From the NCBI RefSeq assembly GCF_900070325.1, contig NZ_LN879430.1, positions 2,101,379 through 2,165,378 on the forward strand: DNA of 64,000 nucleotides, read 5' to 3'. Of the stretch, positions 27,668-35,416 are shown piece by piece; the stretch's first letter is position 1; every line of letters starts with the position of its first letter. The DNA comes from Herbinix luporum. GTDB taxonomy: Bacteria; Bacillota; Clostridia; Lachnospirales; Lachnospiraceae. Under the pieces are notes generated by a model. That model ran no database searches and was not told the DNA's origin. It saw nothing but the letters and a program-made list of their open reading frames with translations. Both the position numbers and the translations under genes were made by a program.

Positions 27668-28507
27668 TTATCTTCCCTCTTTTATCAATTCTTTTATATC
27701 TCTTGCTCTCTCCTTAATTCTTTCACTGGCATCCCTTGAGACTAATACTCTAGATACCCATCTTGATGCTTCGTCTAAGTTCCCCTTCTTTCTGGCCAGT
27801 TCTGCTACAAGAATTGTCATAGTATTTTCATCCATACCGCACATAGGAAATGCTTCTTTCATAAATGCCTCAGAAAAGCCCTCATATGCATTGGATAAAA
27901 ACTCTTTTTCCTCTTTTTTAAGTTTAGCTATTTCTTCTTTATAATTAGGTGTATCTAAAGGAAGATTCTCTGCCTTTCCCCTAATTACCCATGCTGTCTT
28001 TAAACAGGTATATGCCCTTTCTGAAGTCTTTGCTTTTTTTATAATAGAATTTACCAAGGCCATCTTATGTCTTGCGATTGCATCATCATAGGTATAGACA
28101 CTTTCTGGTTCTGCAGTGGGCTTATATTTTACAGAAATGTTCTTCCTAATCAAATCAGCCTGAGCATTAGTTACATACTTAAAAAATCTGTTCAATGCTG
28201 CATATCCACATTTGGGACATAAAATGGCATCATATTTTAAAGGATCCGCCTGTACATATTTTGGCCTTAAATCCGTATCAAGACTTTGAAGTTTTACCCT
28301 ACCTGTTTTAACTGCCTTGGATTTAAATTCCGTATTACAAACAGGGCATGTATAGGTCTTATCAAAAATTATATCTGCTTCAGAAAAGGTGTTTTGCTTA
28401 CTTTTCTTACCGTCTTTTTCTTCATCCTTTTCCTCTTCATCATATATATTGATATTTGATAAATTATTTAGTCCAAATTCCTCTAATCCAGAAAATAAAT
28501 TAGCCAT
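27668..28507 (-). CDS. DUF2225 family zinc-ribbon protein
   Basis: This 279-aa protein has an acidic/lysine-rich N-terminal segment (residues 20-40), then a zinc-binding pair CPVCNTEFKSKAV (near 54) and CPKCGYAALNRFF (near 98), and a mostly helical C-terminal half with TPR-like spacing (AYTCLKTAWVIRG; AELARKKGNLDEASRWVSR). This is the DUF2225 architecture and its function is unknown. The ATG follows AGAGGAGG. The stop abuts the DUF6062 start, so the two probably work together. Confidence 0.85.
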   Translation of the reverse strand: MANLFSGLEEFGLNNLSNINIYDEEEKDEEKDGKKSKQNTFSEADIIFDKTYTCPVCNTEFKSKAVKTGRVKLQSLDTDLRPKYVQADPLKYDAILCPKCGYAALNRFFKYVTNAQADLIRKNISVKYKPTAEPESVYTYDDAIARHKMALVNSIIKKAKTSERAYTCLKTAWVIRGKAENLPLDTPNYKEEIAKLKKEEKEFLSNAYEGFSEAFMKEAFPMCGMDENTMTILVAELARKKGNLDEASRWVSRVLVSRDASERIKERARDIKELIKEGR

Positions 28508-28637
28508 AGTTCCTCCTCTGCTTGTATCAGTTAAAAATAACTATATATATCAAAGTTTATGATTGGTTTTATTATGTAATATGATATCACATTATTAATA
28601 AAGATAAAAGTTTAATTTGTCTACAATATTATTTGTA

Positions 28638-28686
28638 AAGTAAAAAGCTGTACTACAATTCCCTATAAGGGATATAGCACAGCTTC
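28638..28686 (-). terminator. Terminator of the SleB-like gene
   Basis: AAGCTGT ... ACAGCTT outer arms and a TCCCT/AGGGA inner stem, then TTTTTAC on the minus strand, 20 bases after the stop. Confidence 0.7.
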
Positions 28687-28705
28687 TTTTAGCAAAATGT
28701 TTAAA

Positions 28706-29518
28706 TTATTTAGTTCTGTAAAAAATATGGTCACCTATAATCTTGTAGTCATATTTTTTCTTTATACTTGATGCACCTTTTTTCATACTAAAACAGAGAA
28801 AATCACCGATATTATTTTCCCCTTCTAGGGCAGCCTTTGCTGCTCTAATCGCCCTATTCATTGCCTTTTTCTCAGATGCAGAATTACGACCAGGGTATTT
28901 GCCTGTATCATAAAGCTCTAAGGCCCTATCCAAAATACTTTTACCTGTCTTTTTATTCTTTACTGTAACTGAAAATTGGACTGACCATTTCCTGTCGTAT
29001 ATTACTTCTTCAATGGTGTTTACATGGGCATAAGCCTTACTTTTAGCTCTATTAAGAACTACATTAGCTACGGCAAGCATACCCTCATAGGACTGATCCC
29101 CTGCTTCTGAATAAACTAGAGCTGATAATAGTCTGAGTTCCTTCTTAGAATAAGCAGGCTTTTTCTTCTTAGTCTCTTTCTTCTTGGTCTCTTTCTTCTT
29201 AGCTTTTTCTTTCTTCTTTTCTTCTTCCTTTTCTTCCGACTCTTTTTGTTCTTCTTCCGTTTTCACAATTTCAGCTTCTTTAGCTTCTTTTTCAATATAG
29301 TAAACCTGTCCCTGCTCGTCTACATAGGTTTCATAGGCTAGGGCAGCAAGTATTTCTCTATCATTATCTATAGCTTCTTCCGAAAAGTATATATCTGTAG
29401 TATTATCGGTAGCATTCTCTGATTTCGTAAGATCAGTGGCATATGCTGCTTGTCCAAATCCCAGCGAAATCATTAAAACCCCTATTAAAGTAACAATTAG
29501 TTTCTTTATTGTATTCAT
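28706..29518 (-). CDS. Secreted SleB/CwlJ-type cell wall hydrolase
   Basis: This 270-aa protein has a signal peptide (MNTIKKLIVTLIGVLMISLG, cleavage near AYA at about 27), a charged linker with a long Glu/Lys-rich stretch (about residues 90-125, KKKEKAKKKETKKKE), and a Hydrolase_2 domain from about 130. LLSALVYSEAGDQSYEGMLAVANVVLNR carries the catalytic Glu of SleB-type lytic transglycosylases, followed by IEEVIYDRKWSVQF and FCFSMKK-type motifs. A role in spore cortex or vegetative wall turnover is possible; no peptidoglycan-binding domain is present. The ATG follows AAGGAGATAACA. Confidence 0.87.
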   Translation of the reverse strand: MNTIKKLIVTLIGVLMISLGFGQAAYATDLTKSENATDNTTDIYFSEEAIDNDREILAALAYETYVDEQGQVYYIEKEAKEAEIVKTEEEQKESEEKEEEKKKEKAKKKETKKKETKKKKPAYSKKELRLLSALVYSEAGDQSYEGMLAVANVVLNRAKSKAYAHVNTIEEVIYDRKWSVQFSVTVKNKKTGKSILDRALELYDTGKYPGRNSASEKKAMNRAIRAAKAALEGENNIGDFLCFSMKKGASSIKKKYDYKIIGDHIFYRTK

Positions 29519-29697
29519 TGTTATCTCCTTGAAATTAAAATGTTACATTTTTGGAACATTCATAACATTTTGTTAATATTTTATTAATAATTATATCATG
29601 TATTTTTAAAAAATCAACCCCTAAAAATTCCATGATTTATAAGCAGAGCTAATTATACCTAAATTAGCTGGTTTTCTTAACGTTTGACTTTCAATTC

Positions 29698-29726
29698 TTG
29701 CATTATACTTTCTACTTAGATATAAT
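29698..29726 (+). promoter_or_regulatory. Promoter of the DeoR remnant
   Basis: TTGCAT (29698-29703), a 17-bp spacer and TATAAT (29721-29726), 30 bases upstream of the GTG start. Confidence 0.65.
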
Positions 29727-29756
29727 ACCCTTATTATCGTAAGGGGGTTATAGGTA

Positions 29757-30008
29757 GTGAAACATCAAATGGAATTTATTTTACAGGAATTAGATGAAAA
29801 AGGTTCTGTAAGAGTATCTGATTTAAGTAAGCAACTAGACTGCTCGGAAGTTACAATAAGAAATGACATACAAAAACTAGAAGATAAAGGCTTATTAATA
29901 AGAACCCATGGGGGAGCTACAAAAACAGGAGCTCAAGTTTCAGTTAACTATCAAGCAGGTAACTTATATAAAAATGCAGACAAAAAGCAATTAACTTTGT
30001 ACTTCTAA
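29757..30008 (+). pseudogene. DeoR-family regulator, C-terminally truncated remnant
   Basis: This 83-codon frame encodes a complete DeoR helix-turn-helix (VRVSDLSKQLDCSEVTIRNDIQKLEDKGLLIRTHGGA, about residues 17-54) followed by only about 25 residues of the linker. The sugar-phosphate-sensing domain of about 170 residues is missing, and the next 140 bases show no continuation. The GTG start has AAGGGGG nine bases upstream. It may still be expressed from the promoter at 29698-29726 as a stand-alone DNA-binding peptide, but a deletion remnant is the simpler reading. Confidence 0.7.
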
Positions 30009-30150
30009 AATTGAGACATGTATCAGTTATTTCAAATAAACCATTATTTATGGTTTTATGCCTTTAATACATAGTATTGTTATACTCCCTTACATTTTTT
30101 ACTCCATACCATATACGTCCTACATTGGAATAGACTGTGTTTCAACTAAG

Positions 30151-31263
30151 TTAATTCTTTTCCTGGTCTTTTCTATACTTTGCCAATAATAAATCAACCA
30201 TACGACCATAGCTTTTTACTCCGTCCGATTGTGCATTGGCCTTTAAATAGGTATCATTGATTTTATTGGAAACAGTACTGACCACCGTATCTTCGTATTT
30301 GGCCCAATATTCATTATTGGCTCGCAAATCTTTTATGACTCCCTCTAGGTAGGTATCCCGGATATCAAAATACAACTGCGGATTTTGACGGTATAAGGCA
30401 TTACCGGATATAATCAGGGCCAGCATGGTACTACTATACTTAATCTCAACTTTATCAGAACACATACCTGCAAGATAAGCTATAAAGTTTGCCTCATCTT
30501 CTCTCATAAAACCCCTTTGATGGGCAAGTTCATGGAGCATGGTAGCCGGAATTGAATAATCAGGGATATGCACATTCACATTAGCTTCCATGGTAAAAGG
30601 AATGAAAATCCCTGTGGTCTCAGTATAAGACATTAAACTTGAAAACAATACAGGCTTGGGAGAGCTATATCTGCCTCCAAGAACCGGGTATTCTTCCGAT
30701 AAACGTTTCATAGCTTTGCCGGTTTCTTTGGCCAGCTTATATTTACTCATGGATAATTTAAAAACTCCATTTTCATCAACTTCAGGGATTTGGCTCCTAA
30801 GTTCATTTGCCTGATTTGCCAGCTCTTTTGTCATATTAAATAGCTCATCTAAAGAGGATTTTTTTATCTCCAAATTTGAATAATGGCTAAAAGAATATCT
30901 ATAATAATTAAGTCCTCCCAAAAGGGTAAAAGAAAATAGGACTACACTTGCTGTGCAAAATACATTTATTATACCCTTTAAAATATATACTTTACGGCTA
31001 TCCTTATCTTTTATTACACGAATAAGAAACCTTATGAAGATAGCTATCAAAATTATCGGTATCAATATAATAAGGACTTCTGCCAAAGATATAGGTATAA
31101 TACCGGTTATAAAAGCAACAAGTTGTGATAAATATCTATAAATATGTAAAGCATATATCTCTTCTGCAAAATAACTGCTCTTTCTGGCTAATAATATCAA
31201 AATAAAAGAAAGAGGAAATAACAATAATAAATAATTACGCTTTAATTTTAACAGCTTAGTCAA
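30151..31263 (-). CDS. DUF3810 family membrane protein with HExxH-type motif
   Basis: This 370-aa protein has three hydrophobic segments in the first 125 residues (LLLLFPLSFILILLA; YLSQLVAFITGIIPISLAEVLIILIPIILIAIF; VFCTASVVLFSFTLLGG), then a large extracytoplasmic domain. MLHELAHQRGFMREDEANFIAYL near residues 245-267 is a zinc-metallopeptidase-like HELxH followed by a Glu-containing helix, conserved in DUF3810. No substrate is known. The start is TTG at 31263 with AAAGGGGG upstream; no nearer ATG fits the membrane segment. Confidence 0.8.
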   Translation of the reverse strand: MTKLLKLKRNYLLLLFPLSFILILLARKSSYFAEEIYALHIYRYLSQLVAFITGIIPISLAEVLIILIPIILIAIFIRFLIRVIKDKDSRKVYILKGIINVFCTASVVLFSFTLLGGLNYYRYSFSHYSNLEIKKSSLDELFNMTKELANQANELRSQIPEVDENGVFKLSMSKYKLAKETGKAMKRLSEEYPVLGGRYSSPKPVLFSSLMSYTETTGIFIPFTMEANVNVHIPDYSIPATMLHELAHQRGFMREDEANFIAYLAGMCSDKVEIKYSSTMLALIISGNALYRQNPQLYFDIRDTYLEGVIKDLRANNEYWAKYEDTVVSTVSNKINDTYLKANAQSDGVKSYGRMVDLLLAKYRKDQEKN

Positions 31264-31383
31264 TTGTATCCCCCTTTCAGAAAATTGATTTTATAAACTA
31301 TAAATAATAGTAACATAATTAACTATTGACTTCAATATTTGAAGCTAATTACATCTTTTTTACATACAAGTCCCAAAAATCCA

Positions 31384-31421
31384 TAAAAAAACCGGAAACC
31401 TTATCATTAGGCTTCCGGTTA
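31384..31421 (-). terminator. Terminator of metNIQ
   Basis: AACCGGAAGCCT pairs with AGGTTTCCGGTT (one mismatch), then TTTTTTT on the minus strand, 12 bases beyond the metQ stop. Confidence 0.88.
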
Positions 31422-31432
31422 AATAGTTAATT

Positions 31433-32293
31433 CTAAAACAGGGGAACTACTGCTCCTTCATATGTTGTTTCAATAAACTCTCTTACTTCATCACTTTTTA
31501 GGGCTTCTACAAGGGCTTTAATCTCTTCCCTTTTTTCGTCCCCTTTTCTTACAGCTATGACATTACCATAGGTTTCTGCCGCTAATGAATTCTGATCCTC
31601 TACCACAATAGCATCCTTTGATACATTTAAATCACCCTGAATAGCATAGTTACCATTTATAACTGCCATATCCACATCATTTAAGGAAGGAACAAGTTGT
31701 GCCGCTTCTATTTCATGAATTACAAGATTCTTTGGATTTTCCGCAATATCATTAATGGTTGCATTCATACCGGCACCTTCTGTAAGTTTTATTAGCCCTT
31801 GGGCTTCCAGTAATAGAAGGGCCCTTGCTTCATTAGTTCCGTCATTGGGTATGGATATTTCTGCCTTATCCTTTAGTTCCTCAAAAGTCTTAGTCTTTCC
31901 GGGATAAATACCAAAGGGCTCATAATGAATAGCAGCAACAGACACCAAATTCAGGCTACGTTCTTCATTAAAATTATCTAGGTAAGGCTTGTGCTGAAAG
32001 AAATTAGCATCCAGGTCACCATAATCTAGAGCAAGATTTGGCTGAACATAATCGGTATACTCAATAATTTCCAGCTCATATCCCTTAGCTGCTAAAAGTC
32101 CTTTAGCAACTTCTAAGATTTCTGCATGAGGTGTAACACTGGCTCCTACCACAATTTTTTTCGAGTCCTTGTTGGAACCTTCTTCTTTACCTTGTGTAGT
32201 ATTATCTGTACCATTCTTTTTATTAGCACCACAGCCACTAAGAAGAACTGCTGTTAATAAAGTAAGTAGTACTACTGTAACAATTTTCTTCAT
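31433..32293 (-). CDS. metQ: Methionine-binding lipoprotein MetQ (NlpA family)
   Basis: This 286-aa substrate-binding protein belongs to the MetNIQ importer. The lipoprotein signal ends in the lipobox LLSGC (Cys about 21), followed by a Lys/Asn-rich linker and the NlpA domain beginning KIVVGASVTPHAEILEVA. Typical landmarks YTDYVQPNLALDYGDLDANFFQHKPYL and ISIPNDGTNEARALLLLEAQGLI are present. It binds methionine (possibly D-methionine or sulfoxide) outside the membrane. It is the last gene of the operon, 61 bases after metI, and is presumably controlled by the leader upstream of metN. Confidence 0.95.
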   Translation of the reverse strand: MKKIVTVVLLTLLTAVLLSGCGANKKNGTDNTTQGKEEGSNKDSKKIVVGASVTPHAEILEVAKGLLAAKGYELEIIEYTDYVQPNLALDYGDLDANFFQHKPYLDNFNEERSLNLVSVAAIHYEPFGIYPGKTKTFEELKDKAEISIPNDGTNEARALLLLEAQGLIKLTEGAGMNATINDIAENPKNLVIHEIEAAQLVPSLNDVDMAVINGNYAIQGDLNVSKDAIVVEDQNSLAAETYGNVIAVRKGDEKREEIKALVEALKSDEVREFIETTYEGAVVPLF

Positions 32294-32354
32294 CCTAATA
32301 CCTCCTAATATTTTTATAATTAACCATACCTAATATTATCCTTTTTATAAGTTT

Positions 32355-33014
32355 CTATAATCTCTTATCAGTATGTTTCATCCATATGGTTCCGATCTCC
32401 TGAAATACTTGGACAATCAATACCATTAAAATTATAGTGACCAGCATTATATCCGTCTGATTGCGGTGGTATCCATAATTTATTGCAATTGTACCAAGTC
32501 CTCCACCTCCGACAAATCCGGCCATTGCTGAATAACCAAGAATTGTGACTACTGCAATAGCCCCTCCCATAATCAAAGATGGCTTAGCCTCAGGAATCAG
32601 CACCTTAAAGATTATCTGCAAAGGTGAAGCCCCCATGGACTGTGCCGCTTCTATCACCCCATAGTCCACCTCTTTTAAAGAACTTTCTACTAACCTAGCA
32701 ATATACGGAGCCGAACCAATAACTAAAGGAACAATTACCGCTTTATAACCTAGGGTAGTACCTATAAGCATTCTGGTAAATGGCATTAAGGCCACCAAAA
32801 GAATAACAAAAGGAACAGAACGAATTATATTTACTATTATCCCTAGAATTTTATTTAGTATCACAAGGGGAGCAATACCATTCTTATCGGTAACTACCAA
32901 CAAGATGCCTAAGGGAAGGCCTAGTATATAAGCAAATAAGGAAGATACTAAAGTCATATACAAAGTCTCTAATATGCCTTCTCCTATCATATTAATTACC
33001 GCCTGACTAAACAT
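32355..33014 (-). CDS. metI: Methionine ABC transporter permease MetI
   Basis: This 219-aa permease has about five membrane helices and the BPD_transp_1 signature EAAQSMGASPLQIIFKVLIPEA (residues about 140-161), the EAA coupling loop. Sequences such as ETLYMTLVSSLFAYILGLPLG and IVNIIRSVPFVILLVALMPFTR are typical of MetI. The ATG lies one base after the metN stop, and its ribosome site GGAGGTGATTTAG is inside the end of metN, showing tight coupling. Confidence 0.95.
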   Translation of the reverse strand: MFSQAVINMIGEGILETLYMTLVSSLFAYILGLPLGILLVVTDKNGIAPLVILNKILGIIVNIIRSVPFVILLVALMPFTRMLIGTTLGYKAVIVPLVIGSAPYIARLVESSLKEVDYGVIEAAQSMGASPLQIIFKVLIPEAKPSLIMGGAIAVVTILGYSAMAGFVGGGGLGTIAINYGYHRNQTDIMLVTIILMVLIVQVFQEIGTIWMKHTDKRL

Positions 33015-33015
33015 G

Positions 33016-34023
33016 CTAAATCACCTCCTCATGGGGTATTTTATTGGCCTCTAGATATGCAAATATCCTTTTCTTTCCCATTTCATCATCGGGCAGCTGG
33101 ATAATCATTTGTCCGTATGCTTTACCATAAATATCATTTGTGTCTGCAAATAAAATATTCACCGGAGCTTTACATTCCAATATCATATTTGCAATAACCG
33201 GCTCTAAAGAAGTCCTTCCGTCAAAGATAATACGTAATTTGTCCTTACCTTCAAAGATTTCAATATGATTTGCCCCCGGAAATATTAACTTCTTTGCAAT
33301 CTTAGATTTTGGTTTCATAAAGACTTCATCAACATCACCTATTTCAGCTATATTACTATGATCTATAATAGCCACACGGTGGCAAATCTCTTCAATAACA
33401 CTCATTTCATGGGTAATCACTATTATCGTAATCCCCAGTTTCTGATTTATTTCATTTAAAAGTTTTAAAATAGACCTGGTAGTAGTGGGATCTAAAGCAC
33501 TGGTAGCTTCATCACATAAAAGTACCTTGGGCTTTGTTGCTAGGGCTCTGGCTATGGCTACCCTTTGCTTTTGTCCTCCAGAAAGCTTAGCGGGATATGA
33601 ATTTGCCTTATCACTAAGCCCCACTATCTCAAGAAGTTCTATGGCCCGTTTTTTTGCCTCCTTCTTTGAAACCCCTGCTATCTCTAAAGGAAAGCATACA
33701 TTCTGCAGTACAGTCCGCTGCATCAGCAAATTAAACTGCTGGAAAATCATCCCCATAGATTGCCTAATCTTCAATAATTCATGTTTACTTACTTTAGATA
33801 AATCAATTCCGTTAAAAACAACTGTACCTTCCGTCGGTTTTTCTAAGTAATTAATACATCTAACTAAGGTACTTTTTCCCGCACCACTAAGACCTATAAT
33901 TCCGAAAATTTCACCTTCATATATTTTAAGATCAATTCCTTTTAGGGCAGTTACTTTGTTATTGTTATTTTCAAAAGTCTTGCCAAGTCCAATTAATTCA
34001 ATTATAGGTTTCCGATTACCCAT
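33016..34023 (-). CDS. metN: Methionine ABC transporter ATPase MetN
   Basis: This 335-aa ATPase has Walker A GLSGAGKSTLVRC (about residues 43-55), a Q-loop FQQFNLL, signature LSGGQKQRVAIARAL, Walker B VLLCDEATSALDP and H-loop VITHEM. The C-terminal NIL domain (about residues 260-335) is the regulatory methionine-binding domain that gives transinhibition in MetNI. The ATG at 34023 follows GCGGAGGTGG. It is the first structural gene, behind a leader peptide and terminator, with no SAM riboswitch. Confidence 0.96.
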   Translation of the reverse strand: MGNRKPIIELIGLGKTFENNNNKVTALKGIDLKIYEGEIFGIIGLSGAGKSTLVRCINYLEKPTEGTVVFNGIDLSKVSKHELLKIRQSMGMIFQQFNLLMQRTVLQNVCFPLEIAGVSKKEAKKRAIELLEIVGLSDKANSYPAKLSGGQKQRVAIARALATKPKVLLCDEATSALDPTTTRSILKLLNEINQKLGITIIVITHEMSVIEEICHRVAIIDHSNIAEIGDVDEVFMKPKSKIAKKLIFPGANHIEIFEGKDKLRIIFDGRTSLEPVIANMILECKAPVNILFADTNDIYGKAYGQMIIQLPDDEMGKKRIFAYLEANKIPHEEVI

Positions 34024-34068
34024 AATACCACCTCCGCCACATTTACATAATTAGGAAATACAAGAGTA

Positions 34069-34097
34069 ATAAAAACAGGAGGCCTGATAGCCTCCTG
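34069..34097 (-). terminator. Attenuator terminator in the metNIQ leader
   Basis: A perfect 8-bp stem CAGGAGGC/GCCTCCTG with loop TATCAG is followed by TTTTTATT on the minus strand. It stands between the leader ORF stop (34163) and the metN start (34023). Directly 5' of it, CTGGT-TTTT pairs with AAAA-ACCAG and TTAGGA(A)TATA with TATATCCTAA, giving a second large hairpin at about 34160-34098. Confidence 0.88.
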
Positions 34098-34162
34098 CTG
34101 GTTTTTACCTTCTATTATATTTAGGATATAGTAAGCTTATATTCCTAAGGAAAACACCAGAT

Positions 34163-34261
34163 TCATCTATCAGAGCGCAATATGATATAAGGCATGCCGT
34201 ACATAGTACACATACCAAACATGTTACACATATTGCACATGATGATGCTTGATGTTTTCAT
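34163..34261 (-). CDS. Methionine/cysteine-rich leader peptide of metNIQ
   Basis: A 32-codon ORF on the minus strand starts MKTSSII, then MCNMCNMFGMCTMYGMPY, then IILRSDR and TGA. Methionine stands at residues 1, 8, 11, 14, 17, 20 and 23, so from residue 8 every third codon is ATG; Cys is at 9, 12 and 18. A ribosome site GGAAGGGAG lies eight bases before the ATG, and a consensus promoter lies 72 bases upstream. Within the ORF, GCAATATG (34236-34229) can pair with CATATTGC (34184-34177), giving a pause-type hairpin. Position, codon bias and the downstream terminator fit a ribosome-stalling attenuator that senses charged Met-tRNA, possibly also Cys. It was too short for ordinary gene calling. 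Confidence 0.82.
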   Translation of the reverse strand: MKTSSIIMCNMCNMFGMCTMYGMPYIILRSDR

Positions 34262-34332
34262 CAGATAAGCTCCCTTCCGTACTATAACTTCTCTCACTTA
34301 ATTCCCAGTAATCACATATGTATGTAGGGAGT

Positions 34333-34361
34333 AGTATAACTTATGTTTAAATTATTGTCAA
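34333..34361 (-). promoter_or_regulatory. Promoter of the metNIQ leader
   Basis: Minus-strand TTGACA (34361-34356), a 17-bp spacer and TATACT (34338-34333), a near-perfect sigma-A promoter. It predicts a start near 34326 and a leader transcript of about 300 nt before metN. Upstream, 34362-34507 is AT-rich apart from a GC patch at about 34408-34429 that I could not assign. Confidence 0.88.
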
Positions 34362-34507
34362 TACACTTTATCAGAAAAAAGCAATAGCTTTTATCAATAA
34401 TTTACTGCACCCCCGGTAAGGCGGCGAAAGTTAAAATTCCATGTTTGCTCTTCAATTTTATATATAATTTTTTTAAAACTGTAAAGTCAAAAAATAATTA
34501 CTGTATA

Positions 34508-34535
34508 CAAAAAAGAACTCTAGATAAGAGTTCTT
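34508..34535 (-). terminator. Terminator of tRNA-Pro
   Basis: AAGAACTCT/AGAGTTCTT arms around TATCT, then TTTTTTG on the minus strand, about 40 bases past the tRNA 3' end. Confidence 0.8.
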
Positions 34536-34573
34536 CTAATCTTGCTACTATAATTATTATATAAATAAAATAA

Positions 34574-34648
34574 TCGAGGTGACAGGATTTGAACCTGCGG
34601 CCTCTACGTCCCTAACGTAGCGCTCTAGCCAAACTGAGCCACACCTCG
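34574..34648 (-). tRNA. tRNA-Pro (anticodon AGG)
   Basis: A complete cloverleaf on the minus strand: acceptor CGAGGTG/CACCTCG, D stem GCTC/GAGC, anticodon stem CTACG/CGTAG with loop TTAGGGA (AGG at 34-36), T stem GCAGG/CCTGT with loop TTCAAAT, discriminator A, and no encoded CCA. AGG reads CCU Pro codons; A34 is uncommon in bacterial tRNAs outside tRNA-Arg(ACG). A TATAAT box lies about 20 bases upstream of the 5' end. Confidence 0.93.
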
Positions 34649-34898
34649 ATGTTCCGGTTCTCCCCCTATTATATCAATAAGAAAAGAGCGGATATACTAC
34701 TGGACTCTTGCTCTTTAGCAGCGCCCAATTAACTTACGAATGATATCTTATCATATCTTTATTGAATTGTCCATAGAAATTTTATAGATTTTTATAGCAT
34801 TATTCAACCAACAATTCAGTAAACTTAACTAAATCTAGTTAAGCCAACTCAAATTCTCTAAATATGCAATCCTAATCAAACATTATTTCAGTTAGATT

Positions 34899-35198
34899 TT
34901 AATCATTTAACTTCATCATAATATCTTTTATTAAGTCTTTATAGTTACTACATTCTGAAAGAATTTGCCCTGCATCAGAAACATAATCTCTGTACTTTGG
35001 CTCAAAACCGGTACCCTCATCAAATAGTCCTTTTAAACTTTCACTTAACATGGCAAAATACTTATATTTATTATAATCTTTTAAAGCTAGAAATTCTTGA
35101 AAACTTTTGTAATTATCTAAATTTAATTCTTGTTTTCCTAAGGAGTATTCATGTAGAAGAAATTTACTAGTGTTGCTTGTTTATATTTTATTTTTCAT
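34899..35198 (-). pseudogene. Small gene of unknown function interrupted by an early stop codon
   Basis: An ATG at 35198, nine bases after GGAG, opens MKNKI and then meets TAA (35183-35181). The same frame then runs uninterrupted for 93 codons to 34901, including LDNYKSFQEFLALKDYNKYK and FEPKYRDYVSDAGQILSE, with coding-like composition. I do not recognise the family; size and charge are those of a small cytosolic accessory or immunity-type protein. Alternatives are translation from an internal ATG (35084, giving 61 aa) or a sequencing error. A promoter-like TTGACC-17-TAATAT overlaps the annotated start, so the true start could be downstream. Confidence 0.5.
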
Positions 35199-35249
35199 TA
35201 TATATTACTCCTTAATTTGGAAAAGGTCAACATATTATGGTTTATTATT

Positions 35250-35272
35250 AAAAAAAGCACCCCGAAGGATGC
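35250..35272 (-). terminator. Intrinsic terminator
   Basis: GCATCC-TTCG-GGGTGC hairpin followed by TTTTTTT on the minus strand, upstream of the interrupted small gene and downstream of tRNA-Thr. Confidence 0.75.
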
Positions 35273-35363
35273 ATTAATACAATTCATTTATAATTCTCTC
35301 ATTTCCTCAACTATAGATGATTAGGTCAGCAAATAGTCATAAGTCATAGAAAAAACTCATTAG

Positions 35364-35402
35364 AAAAAGGCTGTAACGACTTTTCCAAAATCGCTACAAC
35401 CC
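35364..35402 (-). terminator. Terminator of the sigH-tRNA-Thr unit
   Basis: GGGTTGTAGCGA pairs with TCGTTACAGCC (one mismatch), then TTTTTCT on the minus strand, 14 bases after the tRNA. Confidence 0.78.
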
Positions 35403-35416
35403 TTTATTTTACTTAA

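Noticed and set aside
34024-34330. SAM-I (S-box) riboswitch or T-box ahead of metN
   Set aside because: The S-box core (AGAGG, GGCAAC blocks) and the T-box antiterminator motif (TGGNACCGCG) are both absent; the leader ORF explains the region better.
34655-34720. AAGAGC/GCTCTT hairpin with T-rich flank upstream of tRNA-Pro
   Set aside because: Only six base pairs around a long loop; no transcript to terminate is evident.
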